Part shown: positions 20,223 through 29,956 of the stretch, one piece after another
How the letters are laid out: every line of letters starts with the position of its first letter
Position numbering within the stretch: the stretch's first letter is position 1
Origin: an uncultured Ruminococcus sp.
GTDB lineage: Bacteria > Bacillota > Clostridia > Oscillospirales > Ruminococcaceae
Assembly (NCBI RefSeq): GCF_947301925.1
Contig: NZ_CAMYUE010000003.1
Span: 124,001-188,000, forward strand
Reading direction: 5' to 3'
DNA: 64,000 nt
Translations under genes and position numbers: made by a program
The notes under the pieces: model-generated
Databases searched by the model: none
What the model saw: the letters and a program-made list of their open reading frames with translations, nothing else
What the model was told of the DNA's origin: nothing

Positions 20223-21452
20223 GTGGTTAATGTTGGAATTGAGAAGATTGATTTTTACGGTGGAGCGTGTCAGATAGAGGTGTCCGAGATATTCAGGCAA
20301 AGAGGGCTGAATATTGACCGTTATGCTAACCTGCTTATGAACAAGAAGAGTGTAGGCCTTCCTTTTGAGGATGCTGTTACAAACGGAGTGAATGCCGCTA
20401 TGGGCATAATCGAAAGGCTGACCTCCGATGAGATATCAAAGATAAAGATGGTGATAACTGCTTCTGAGTCCGGTGTAGACTTCGGAAAAAGCCTCAGCAC
20501 ATTCATATATGAATTCCTTCCCCTTGAAACAGATGTGCGGCTTTTTGACATCAAACAGGCCTGCTACGGACTTACGGCAGCTTTCAAGCTCGCAGCAACA
20601 CATATCTGCTGTTATCCTGATGAAAAAGTACTGATCATTGGCTCGGATATAGCCCGAAGCAGCAAGGAGGCAGGCTATGGTGAGCCGTCTCAGGGATGCG
20701 GCTCCATAGCTATGTTAATCAGCTCAAAGCCTGATATTTTCAGGCTGGATACAGGCGCTTACGGAAATCACAGTATGTCACTTTATGATTCCTTCAGACC
20801 CGACAGTCAGATTGAAATTGGCGACCCTGATCTGTCTCTTATGGCATATCTTGACTGTGTAGAGGGCTCCTTTGTTTCATATACTCAGAAGGTAAAGGAT
20901 GTTGACATAGAAAAAACCTTTGAACACTTCATTTTCCATGTTCCCTTCGGCGGACTTGTCAAGGGCGCACACAGAAGACTTGTTACCCTGGGCAGGGATA
21001 TGAAAAGAAATGAGATAGAGGCTGATTTCAAAAAGAGAGTTGAGCCGTCTCTTAAGTTCAATTCACAGGTGGGTAATGTCTATTGTTCGGCAGTATACCT
21101 TGCTCTTTGCGGATTACTTGACTCCGTTGATATCAGCAAAGAAAAGAGAATAGGAGTTTTTTCCTACGGTTCAGGCTCTTCCTCGGAATTCTACAGCGGT
21201 GTTATTACACCCTTATCGTCAAAGATAGTAAGGGAACTTGATATACAGAAAAGGCTCGATAGCAGACATATGCTTGAGTTCGATGAGTACGAATATCTGC
21301 TGAAAGAAAACAGGAAGACCATTTTCGGAGCTGAGAGTTTCGTGAATTCCTATAATAAAGAAAAGGATTATATGAAGAGAGTTGCTGAAGGACGCAGAAT
21401 GCTTTGTCTGCGAAGAATAGCCGATTACAGAAGAGAATACGAATGGATATGA
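20223..21452 (+). CDS. HMG-CoA synthase-like beta-branching enzyme (HCS)
   Basis: GTG 20223 lies behind TAGGAGGA; the track's upstream extension has no RBS and an unrelated sequence. 409 aa, the usual size for PksG/MupH/CurD-type enzymes. The catalytic triad is visible: Glu82 in TASESGVDFGKS, Cys114 in QACYG and His239 in HVPFGG. These enzymes condense an acetyl unit from a donor ACP onto the beta-keto group of an ACP-bound polyketide, the first step of beta-branching. Subsequent dehydration needs ECH1 and decarboxylation needs ECH2; two ECH2-like domains are built into PKS-3 and PKS-6. ECH1, the donor ACP and the decarboxylating KS are not in this window. A 93-base gap separates it from the trans-ER; I see no convincing promoter in that gap. 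The gene overlaps the possible earlier start of PKS-4. Confidence 0.92.
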   Translation: MVNVGIEKIDFYGGACQIEVSEIFRQRGLNIDRYANLLMNKKSVGLPFEDAVTNGVNAAMGIIERLTSDEISKIKMVITASESGVDFGKSLSTFIYEFLPLETDVRLFDIKQACYGLTAAFKLAATHICCYPDEKVLIIGSDIARSSKEAGYGEPSQGCGSIAMLISSKPDIFRLDTGAYGNHSMSLYDSFRPDSQIEIGDPDLSLMAYLDCVEGSFVSYTQKVKDVDIEKTFEHFIFHVPFGGLVKGAHRRLVTLGRDMKRNEIEADFKKRVEPSLKFNSQVGNVYCSAVYLALCGLLDSVDISKEKRIGVFSYGSGSSSEFYSGVITPLSSKIVRELDIQKRLDSRHMLEFDEYEYLLKENRKTIFGAESFVNSYNKEKDYMKRVAEGRRMLCLRRIADYRREYEWI

Positions 21453-21475
21453 TCCAGGAAAAGGATGGCTTATTT

Positions 21476-24400
21476 ATGAATCACGATATTTCTATCGTTG
21501 GTATGTCTATAAAGGTTCCCAATGCCGATAATATTGAACAGCTCTGGGATATTATGAAGAACAAGGAGGTATGCATCGGTAATATACCTCTGAACCACTG
21601 GGATGCTGAAGCTTTGACACCGAATGTGAACTGGATGGGAGCAATAAAAGATTATAACGATTTTGATCCTTCGTTTTTCAGGATCTCTCCGAGGGAAGCC
21701 GGACATATGGAGCCTCAGCAGAAAATGATCCTTCAGGAAGTTTGGCGTTGTATCGAGGATTCAGGTATCCCCCTGAAGGAGCTTCAGAGAAAAAAGACAG
21801 CTGTGTATATATCATATTTTCTCATAGATAATAAAAATACTGTCCTGAAGCGCGGTGATACTCCTGAGAAATATGACCTTGTAGGTAATGTTGAGTGTAA
21901 TCTTTCCAACAGGATATCTTATTGCTTTGATTTGACAGGAGAGAGTCTGACTGTTAATACCGCCTGTTCCGGCGGACTTGTATGCTTGTATCATGCACAG
22001 CGTGCTCTTGCTGAAAAAGAGTGTGATTACGCCATAGTAGGCGGAGTCAATCTCAATCTTGATGAGTGGAAGTACAGGTGCATTGATCAGGGGCATATGC
22101 TCAGTCCTGATGGAAGGTGCAAGGCATTTTCCATAAATGCCAACGGTTATGTCTCAAGCGAGGGAGCTCTTGCCTTCTTATTGCAGAGGAAAGAAGATAC
22201 GGAAAGGGATCATAATGACGCCTACGCAGTTATCAAAGGATCCGCAGTAAATTATACAGGCAAAAGCTATAGCATAACCGCTCCTAAAATTGAGAGTCAG
22301 AGAAGTGTCATACTTGATGCACTTGAGAATGCGGGCATGAATGCAGATGAAATATCGTATATTGAAGCACACGGTACAGGGACGTCGCTTGGTGATCCTA
22401 TAGAGATCGAAGCGCTTACACAGGCTTTTCGCGAGTATACCGACAGGAGGAATTACTGCAATATCGGTACCGTGAAGTGCAATATTGGTCATCTTGAGCC
22501 TGCGGCCGGTCTTGCCGGACTTGCAAAGGTGATTTCGATGTTCAGACACAGAGCTATTCCTCCAATCATAGACAACGGAGAAGAAAATCCAATCATCGAC
22601 TTCGAAAACAGTCCGTTCAGGACAAATTACGAGATTGTAGAATGGAAACAGGATGGACCTCTGACGGCTGGCATAAGCTCATTCGGATTCAGCGGCATGA
22701 ATTCCCATGTTATCGTTCAGGAATATGTATCCAAGCAGAAAGCCGATATAAGTTCCGCTGCTGTGAACAATGATTTTATACTTAGTGCAAGAACAGAAAA
22801 GAGTTTGAAGAAAACAGTTAGCAAATGGAAGGAAGCTCTTATAAAGGACGGAAATGTCTTTGATATAAATGAGCTCTGCTTCAACGTACAAAACAGCAGA
22901 TCGGCTTTCAGATATCGTATGCATATCAATGCAAATGATATAAGCGAGCTGATAAGCAGGTTGGATTCGGCTGATATCCTTCATTCAGATGATAACGTTC
23001 CGGTCGAGCTTGAGATCAATATGTTCTGTCTGCCTTCGGACGAAGATACAGGTAAGCTTTGGGCCAGGTTTGAAAGCATACACAGCTCATATAACAGGTA
23101 CTGTGACGCAATATTATCAGAAAATGATATACCTGACGGGGCAGAAGCTGACATGATGCGTCAGTTTGTGCTTTCCTACTGCATTTATGAGATGATTCTC
23201 GGTTCGGGATTAAATGTAAACAGACTGAGAGCAGGAAAGGGCTCGGAACTTCTGACAGCAGCTCTGGCAGGAGCTGTCATCCTGAGCGAAGCAGTAAAAG
23301 TATATACAGGCTTTATGAGTGCGGACGATATTAAAATTCTCCCTTTTTCCATGGACATCACAGACGGAGAAAAAACTTTTTACCGTGATATCCATGTTGA
23401 AAAAGACAGGATCCCAGAGCTTGTAAGCAGCTTCCGTAACAGTTTCGAACATATGAGTGAAAATGATCGCAGGATAACTAACAAGCTGTTATCAGATGTT
23501 AAAAAGCTCTATTATACGCAGAATACCATAAAAAAGAATATCAATCTCTGGAACGATATTCTGATTGATCACGGTATATTGCTGACAGACTATATCAACG
23601 GCAGCTATTCTGTCAAGAATGAAGATGATGAGTTTATCATAACTATCGTATTCATAGATGTTTATCTTGAAGTTCTTAACAGATGGAAGATAACCGATAG
23701 ACTCGGATTTGAGAATGCTGACATCAGTCTTATGAAGTCAATGATAGCTGCAAAATGTCTGAACCGTTCTCAGCTTATTGAAGCAGTAAAGGGCAGCATT
23801 TCCGGTGAGCCCGAATATATAGATATCCCTGTGAATGGTATAGATAAAGGAGAGCTTTCTGCTTTCGGAAATAATAATGAAAGAGACATTTTATCGTTTA
23901 TTATGCAGAACAAGGATGAGAGATCATCATATGCCGCATCTGATGGTATATGCAACAGAATAAGAAATATGATCGTTGAGTACTGGAAGAAAGGCAGTGA
24001 TATCGATTGGGAACGCATAAACAGTGGAGTTGCGTACAGAAAATACCATCTTCCGGTATACCAGTTTGATTTCTATGAGCCTTCTGTAAACGAAGAAGCT
24101 CCTGCTGCAAAATCAGAGGATATAGTTAAAGAAAATGTGACTGTAGAAGATATCATTACAATAGTGCGTGATATCGCAGCTGAAACGGTATTCATGCCCG
24201 CTGATGAGTTGGATAACAATACTAATCTGAACGATTACGGCTTTGAATCCCTTACCATAGCTGAATTTATCAAAAGGCTGAACGAGAGGCTCGGTATCTC
24301 TCTTACACTTCTCACATATTTCATGTATCCTACTGTAAATAAGATAGCTGGCTACATTTTCAAGGAATATGGCTCTGTTCTCCGTATCGGAGTCGGTGAT

Positions 24401-27400
24401 GAGGTTCCTGTGACAGCTGACAATACTGACGCAGAGGATTGTCAGCTTGCAGACTGTTTAATAAAGGTATTTTCGGATATCACAGGTATAGATGAGGAAT
24501 ATATAGAGCTCTCGAACGAACTCTCGGAATATGACCTTGATGCATATAAGATGAGTCGTATAGTTGAGTTGATAAACAAGCAATGCGGCATAGCTGCAAC
24601 TCCGCTGATTTTTGCGGACTGTCTTACCATAAATGACATAATGGGAAGAGTTGGTGAATTAACAGCCGATAAGGATAATGTAACAATGACTGAAAGCGTT
24701 TCCGTCACGCAGGATGCCTGTGCATTGCATAGCAGAAAGATAGCCGTTATTGGTTTGTCTCTTGCAGTTCCGGGAGCTGAGGATATGGACAGCTTCTACA
24801 GGCTGCTTGATGCGAACAAAAACGTTCTCGGTGAGGTCCCGTCAGGCAGATGGGACTGGAACGAATTCTACAATTCACTTGACGATAATGCTTCGTACAG
24901 GAAGCTGAAGTACAAGGCAGGCTTTGTAGATGATTTCGAGTTCTTTGATAACGAATTCTGGAATATGTCCTATAAGGAGGCACTTGTTACCGATCCTCAG
25001 CAGAGAGTACTGCTCGGTGCTGTACTTAAGGCTGTAACGGATGCAGGCCTCCAGCTCGATGAGCTTGCCGGAAGAAGAGTGGGAGTTTTCACCGCAGCGA
25101 CCACAGATGATTATTATTCTCTCGTAAGCGGAAGCAAACTCCTTTCTGATCCGAAACGTCTGACAGGAAGCTATCATTGTTTTATAGCTAACCGTATCTC
25201 GTTTATGTTTGACCTTCACGGTCCCAGCGAGAACATCGACACAGCCTGCTCAAGCGGTATAGTTGCTTGTCACAGGGCAAGGCAGGCGCTTCTCGATAAG
25301 GAATGTGATATAGCAGTTGTAGCAGGTGTAAACGTTATAGCTATCCCCGAGACATTCCTTTCACTTGAAAGAAGCAATATGCTTTCCGCTACAAATACCT
25401 GTCACTCATTTAGCAGTGAGGCTGACGGCTATGCAAGAAGCGAGGGCGCAGGTGTACTGATACTAAAGACACTTGACGATGCTATAAAAGATAATAATCA
25501 TATCTATGCGTCCATATGCGGATCTGCTGTTTCACACAGCGGAAGGACAGGCGGTATAACAACACCTGATATTGATTCGATTTCAGAAGTCATATATAAT
25601 GCATGGAAGGATTCGGGAGAACTTATCGATGAAAATACATTTATCGAGCTTCACGGAACAGGTTCCGTAATAGGTGATTCCGTTGAATATATGGCTCTTG
25701 AAAGCTCCATCCGACATATGGAGCAGGACACCGGAAGGGCGCTTGCACCCGGAAGCGTGTTTGTCGGAACATTGAAGCCTGTTATTGGTCATCTTGAGGC
25801 AGCTTCGGGCATTGTGGAGATAATAAAGGCTATTGTCCAGATGAATTATGACACTTTGTTTGCAATCGGAGATCTGGAGGAGCTTAATCCTAATATTATT
25901 GTAAATGATCAAAGCTGTATCGAGCTTATCAGAGTACACAGAAAATGGACAAGGAATAATGACGAGCGTTTAAGATGCGGTATAAATTCATACGGTTTCG
26001 GCGGACTGAATGCACACATCGTACTTGAATCCAGCGGCAATGCTGTTTCCTGCGATACAGAGGTATATACTCGGAATCTTTACCTGTATTCCGCGAAGAG
26101 CAGGGATTTGCTCATTGATCTTATTAAGAAAAATGCCGACTTCCTTCAGCGTGAGCCTCAGATCTGCGAAAGTATGGATGACTATGCTTATACACTTCAG
26201 TGCTGCTGCCAGCATTATCCGTACAGAGCAGCATTTATAGCAGACAGCAGGGAAGAACTCATAAGAAAGCTCATTAGTTACTGCAATAATGATAGTTGTG
26301 ATAAAGAGACTATATGCAAGACATATAGCACTGCTGATATAGAAAGTGCGATTACTGACAGGAAGCTTGACGTTTTAGCAGATATATGGCTCGGAAAGAG
26401 CGGTAGTATCGAATGGAAGAAGCTTTACGGCGGAGCTGAAAGGAACAAGGTTAGTGTGCCTTCCTATCCCTTTGCAAAGAAACGCTGCTGGCTTGAGCTC
26501 AGTTATGATGGAAATGGCGTATATGATAATATCTCCTTCACACAGACGATATGTTTCAATGACAGTATAGTCTCCGATCACCTGGTGGGAGAGCGCCGTT
26601 ATGTGCCGGCTGTGAATTATCTGCTGAACGTAGCGGAAAAGCTTAAAGAGCTATATCCCCATAAGCGCTTTGAGCTGTGCAGTGTACGTTTTATCATGCC
26701 TTGTGTAGTATTGAAGGATACTGTGATAGAGTATTCTGTCATTCTTGATGATAAGGCCGGCAGCTTTATTGCAAAGGCTCCCGATTCTGATATAGTATAT
26801 GCAAAGGGAGCTATAAGAAAACGTTGTAATGCTGAAGTGTCCCATACCCCTGGAGCAGTCAGCGGTGATACCATTTCAGCGGAGGCTCTGTATGAACGCA
26901 TAAAGCGGATCGGCATAGACTATGGTGAGACTTATCGCGGGATAAAGAACGCTGTTATCGGCAGAGAACGTTTTGAGGGCATTATTGCTGCAAGCAGCAG
27001 CGATACCCTTGCAGCGCGAGTTGCATTATTTGATTCGTCATTGCAGGGAGTATTCATGTATATCGATGATATGTTCGTTCCATTTGAAGCTGAGAGCGTA
27101 TATATAGATCCTTCTGTCAGTGCAGGCAGCTTCAGAAGCATTATGGATATATCAGAGGATCATTATAATATAAGTTGTTCTGATGAGAGCGGAAAAACAG
27201 TTCTTGAAGCAAGAGGGCTTGTGATGAGACAGGCGAAAAAGGAGAGCTGCGGCATATTTGCGCCCGTATGGGAAAAGATCCATACCGCCACAGAGAATGC
27301 TGAAAGCGATTCCGAGAGGACCATAGCTGTAATGCCTGTTTTCTCGGAAAAGGCTTTCGCTGTGCTGAAGAGCTACTATCATAACATCGGATATATATGC

Positions 27401-29935
27401 GCTGATGATATAATAAACGGCAGGATGGACGCATTTGACAGCTCGGTAAGGAGAGTGATATTTGTCTCTTTTTATGAAAAGAGCAGTTCCGACTCTCTTG
27501 TTGATAGCTATAATACAGAAAACTCAGCAGTATCTTTCTTCAGGCTTGTCAAGGAAATGTTGAAAAATGAAATGGACGGCTGTGATATAAGCATCATGAT
27601 CGTTACTGATTCAGCATTCAAAGTCACCGGCAGAGAGCGGATGGATCCGTTCGGTTCAGATATCGTCGGAATGGCATTGTCTGTCAGGAAGGAGATAAGC
27701 GGCTGGCAGATCACTTGTTTTGATACGGACACACTGAACGAAGATACAGTCAGGTCAATGGGAGCGATAAACAGATACTCCGAAGGAGCGTCAGCGCTCT
27801 ATGCCTTCAGAAACGGTGAGGTATATATCAGGAAGCTTGAAAAGACGTGTGTTCCGGAAGAAAGCGGTGATTCACCTTTCAATGAGGAAAGCGTTGTGCT
27901 TATCATCGGAGGCGGTTCTGGCATAGGAGCTCTTACAGCGGCTCATATTGCCGACAGGTATCACAGCAGGATAGCAGTATGCGGAAGAAGGTCAGAGATA
28001 AAGTCTAAACCTGACTATATTGACTATTATTCTTGCGATATATCTGATCCGCTTCAAGTTGAAAGCCTTTTTGACAGAGTACATCAGACATACGGCAAGA
28101 TAGATACAGTGATCCATTCAGCTCTTGTTCTGGACGATTCAACTATAGCTAACATGACTGAAGAACAGCTTCTCCGTGGTCTTGCACCCAAGACATCGGG
28201 TATAATAAATATTGCCAGGGCTATGAGAGCTCATAATGCAGGACAGCTCATAGTATATTCGTCGGTGATGTCCTTTGCTAACTATGCAGGCCAGAGCAAT
28301 TATTCCGGCGGAAGCGTCTTTATCGACTGCTTTGCGGCATATGCGGCAAGAGAGTTTGGGATCAGGTGCAAGGTGTTTAACTGGGGGTTATGGTCGCAGA
28401 CAGGCATCGTAACTGACAGTTTCCATGCGGGAGTGATGAAAAAGAAGGGCTTCCTCGGAATGGACAATGCTGAAGGTATGGAGATGCTTGAAACAGGACT
28501 GCGCTGTACAGACGAACAGTTGGTGGTTCTGAAGCAGATAGGTACTACCGTTACAAATGAGCTTAACGATTACAGGTATCCCGAAGCATTTGCTGCTGCT
28601 GAAGATGCCGGCTTCTCAGATTATCTTGTCGAAAGGCTTATCACCTACGATAAGGTGAGTGAGCTTCTTGAATATAAGAACAGGATAAAGTATATTTCTG
28701 TAGCATTTGCGGACAGGATATTGAAAACAATAGGGGCGGACAGAACGGCCATAACAAGCAGGAACGCACAGCTGCTTTATAATGAGCTCAAGGAGGCTGT
28801 AGAGGCAGACGGCAATATGCTCGATGTGAACTTGGAAACAGGTGATGACTGCTATACAAGGCTGCTTGACAAGATAGAAGGAGCCTATAAAGATGTGCTC
28901 TGCGGCAGAACCGCAGCTACTGAGCTGCTCTTTGCCAATGACACAAAGCAGTTGGTGGCAGATATATACGGTAATAATGACATGGCCGATTATTATAACA
29001 CTATAATAACCAAGTCGCTTCAGTATAAGCTGCTGACATATTTCAGATCAGGCGGGACATACGGCAAAAAGATAAGGATACTTGAGGTCGGTGCAGGCAC
29101 AGGCGGCACAACAAGACCTGTCGCCGAAGGGCTTGAACCATTCTCGGACTTTATCGAATATTATTATACCGATATATCGAAGAGCTTTGTGCTTCACGCA
29201 AAGGAGCGCTTCGAAAGATATGATTTCTTCAGATACAGAACGCTGAATATAGACACTCCTCTTGAGGGCGATCTTGCTGAAATGAAATTTGACTATGTGA
29301 TATGCGCAAATGTTATCCATGCGGTTGCGGATCTTGATCTTGCGCTGGATAATCTCAACAGACTGCTTGATATATCAGGAAGTCTTATAATGTATGAGAT
29401 GACGGAAAAGCTTCTGTTCAATACCATCATATTCGGACTTCTTGACGGTTGGTGGCTGTATGAGAATGACAGGCGCAGGATAAAGGGATCGCCGCTGCTT
29501 ACGAAGTATTCGTGGAAAAAGGTCCTTGAGAAGCACAGTTTCGGTAATATCTCATTCTATGGAGATATAAGCGGCTCGCGAAATATCGGTCAGAATATCA
29601 TTATAGCCGAAAAAATCGGCGAGACTTCGGGGGCGGACACTACAGCCGCAATGCAGGAGCAGGTCATCAGAGATGACAGAAAAGACGTGTTCATATCTAC
29701 AGATGATGTGATATCAGGGGTAATAGGAATGATTGAGGGCGTCGTTCAGGAAAAGATTGCCGATCCGCGAAAGCCGTTTGTGGATTGCGGTATCGATTCC
29801 ATAATGGCTATTGAGATAATAGAGAAGATCAATACAGCCTTCGGACTAAGACTGAGAGCGGTGGATATTTTCAAATATGTTTCTCCCTATGGACTTGCTG
29901 AGCACATCAAAAAGATAAAAACGACAGATCCGTAA
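21476..29935 (+). CDS. Trans-AT polyketide synthase PKS-4: KS-(degenerate AT-like)-ACP-psiACP-KS-DH-KR-cMT-ACP
   Basis: ATG 21476 has an AGGAAAAGGA ribosome site; ATG 21449 would overlap the HCS stop as ATGA and is an alternative. 2819 aa. KS1: NTACSGG (about 164), HGTGT, NIGH. Its linker is swollen: residues about 510-615 and 680-770 resemble acyltransferase segments but carry GKGSEL where GHSxGE is expected. ACP1 (GFES near 922) is followed by a second carrier domain reading DLDA near 1019, lacking the serine. KS2 from 1088: DTACSSG, HGTGS and VIGH (Asn replaced by Ile). DH near 1700 has HLVGERRYVP with DSSLQ near 1852. KR near 2142 has GGGSGIG, an LDD motif (HSALVLDD) typical of B-type reduction, and SS...SNY. 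The C-methyltransferase has LEVGAGTGGT near 2536, and the last ACP has GIDS near 2772. Confidence 0.92.
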   Translation: MNHDISIVGMSIKVPNADNIEQLWDIMKNKEVCIGNIPLNHWDAEALTPNVNWMGAIKDYNDFDPSFFRISPREAGHMEPQQKMILQEVWRCIEDSGIPLKELQRKKTAVYISYFLIDNKNTVLKRGDTPEKYDLVGNVECNLSNRISYCFDLTGESLTVNTACSGGLVCLYHAQRALAEKECDYAIVGGVNLNLDEWKYRCIDQGHMLSPDGRCKAFSINANGYVSSEGALAFLLQRKEDTERDHNDAYAVIKGSAVNYTGKSYSITAPKIESQRSVILDALENAGMNADEISYIEAHGTGTSLGDPIEIEALTQAFREYTDRRNYCNIGTVKCNIGHLEPAAGLAGLAKVISMFRHRAIPPIIDNGEENPIIDFENSPFRTNYEIVEWKQDGPLTAGISSFGFSGMNSHVIVQEYVSKQKADISSAAVNNDFILSARTEKSLKKTVSKWKEALIKDGNVFDINELCFNVQNSRSAFRYRMHINANDISELISRLDSADILHSDDNVPVELEINMFCLPSDEDTGKLWARFESIHSSYNRYCDAILSENDIPDGAEADMMRQFVLSYCIYEMILGSGLNVNRLRAGKGSELLTAALAGAVILSEAVKVYTGFMSADDIKILPFSMDITDGEKTFYRDIHVEKDRIPELVSSFRNSFEHMSENDRRITNKLLSDVKKLYYTQNTIKKNINLWNDILIDHGILLTDYINGSYSVKNEDDEFIITIVFIDVYLEVLNRWKITDRLGFENADISLMKSMIAAKCLNRSQLIEAVKGSISGEPEYIDIPVNGIDKGELSAFGNNNERDILSFIMQNKDERSSYAASDGICNRIRNMIVEYWKKGSDIDWERINSGVAYRKYHLPVYQFDFYEPSVNEEAPAAKSEDIVKENVTVEDIITIVRDIAAETVFMPADELDNNTNLNDYGFESLTIAEFIKRLNERLGISLTLLTYFMYPTVNKIAGYIFKEYGSVLRIGVGDEVPVTADNTDAEDCQLADCLIKVFSDITGIDEEYIELSNELSEYDLDAYKMSRIVELINKQCGIAATPLIFADCLTINDIMGRVGELTADKDNVTMTESVSVTQDACALHSRKIAVIGLSLAVPGAEDMDSFYRLLDANKNVLGEVPSGRWDWNEFYNSLDDNASYRKLKYKAGFVDDFEFFDNEFWNMSYKEALVTDPQQRVLLGAVLKAVTDAGLQLDELAGRRVGVFTAATTDDYYSLVSGSKLLSDPKRLTGSYHCFIANRISFMFDLHGPSENIDTACSSGIVACHRARQALLDKECDIAVVAGVNVIAIPETFLSLERSNMLSATNTCHSFSSEADGYARSEGAGVLILKTLDDAIKDNNHIYASICGSAVSHSGRTGGITTPDIDSISEVIYNAWKDSGELIDENTFIELHGTGSVIGDSVEYMALESSIRHMEQDTGRALAPGSVFVGTLKPVIGHLEAASGIVEIIKAIVQMNYDTLFAIGDLEELNPNIIVNDQSCIELIRVHRKWTRNNDERLRCGINSYGFGGLNAHIVLESSGNAVSCDTEVYTRNLYLYSAKSRDLLIDLIKKNADFLQREPQICESMDDYAYTLQCCCQHYPYRAAFIADSREELIRKLISYCNNDSCDKETICKTYSTADIESAITDRKLDVLADIWLGKSGSIEWKKLYGGAERNKVSVPSYPFAKKRCWLELSYDGNGVYDNISFTQTICFNDSIVSDHLVGERRYVPAVNYLLNVAEKLKELYPHKRFELCSVRFIMPCVVLKDTVIEYSVILDDKAGSFIAKAPDSDIVYAKGAIRKRCNAEVSHTPGAVSGDTISAEALYERIKRIGIDYGETYRGIKNAVIGRERFEGIIAASSSDTLAARVALFDSSLQGVFMYIDDMFVPFEAESVYIDPSVSAGSFRSIMDISEDHYNISCSDESGKTVLEARGLVMRQAKKESCGIFAPVWEKIHTATENAESDSERTIAVMPVFSEKAFAVLKSYYHNIGYICADDIINGRMDAFDSSVRRVIFVSFYEKSSSDSLVDSYNTENSAVSFFRLVKEMLKNEMDGCDISIMIVTDSAFKVTGRERMDPFGSDIVGMALSVRKEISGWQITCFDTDTLNEDTVRSMGAINRYSEGASALYAFRNGEVYIRKLEKTCVPEESGDSPFNEESVVLIIGGGSGIGALTAAHIADRYHSRIAVCGRRSEIKSKPDYIDYYSCDISDPLQVESLFDRVHQTYGKIDTVIHSALVLDDSTIANMTEEQLLRGLAPKTSGIINIARAMRAHNAGQLIVYSSVMSFANYAGQSNYSGGSVFIDCFAAYAAREFGIRCKVFNWGLWSQTGIVTDSFHAGVMKKKGFLGMDNAEGMEMLETGLRCTDEQLVVLKQIGTTVTNELNDYRYPEAFAAAEDAGFSDYLVERLITYDKVSELLEYKNRIKYISVAFADRILKTIGADRTAITSRNAQLLYNELKEAVEADGNMLDVNLETGDDCYTRLLDKIEGAYKDVLCGRTAATELLFANDTKQLVADIYGNNDMADYYNTIITKSLQYKLLTYFRSGGTYGKKIRILEVGAGTGGTTRPVAEGLEPFSDFIEYYYTDISKSFVLHAKERFERYDFFRYRTLNIDTPLEGDLAEMKFDYVICANVIHAVADLDLALDNLNRLLDISGSLIMYEMTEKLLFNTIIFGLLDGWWLYENDRRRIKGSPLLTKYSWKKVLEKHSFGNISFYGDISGSRNIGQNIIIAEKIGETSGADTTAAMQEQVIRDDRKDVFISTDDVISGVIGMIEGVVQEKIADPRKPFVDCGIDSIMAIEIIEKINTAFGLRLRAVDIFKYVSPYGLAEHIKKIKTTDP

Positions 29936-29956
29936 ATATATAAGAGGGTAATTAAA

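Noticed and set aside
23200-23330. Functional acyltransferase in PKS-4
   Set aside because: The nucleophile elbow reads GKGSEL, not GHSxGE, and no catalytic histidine motif is visible.
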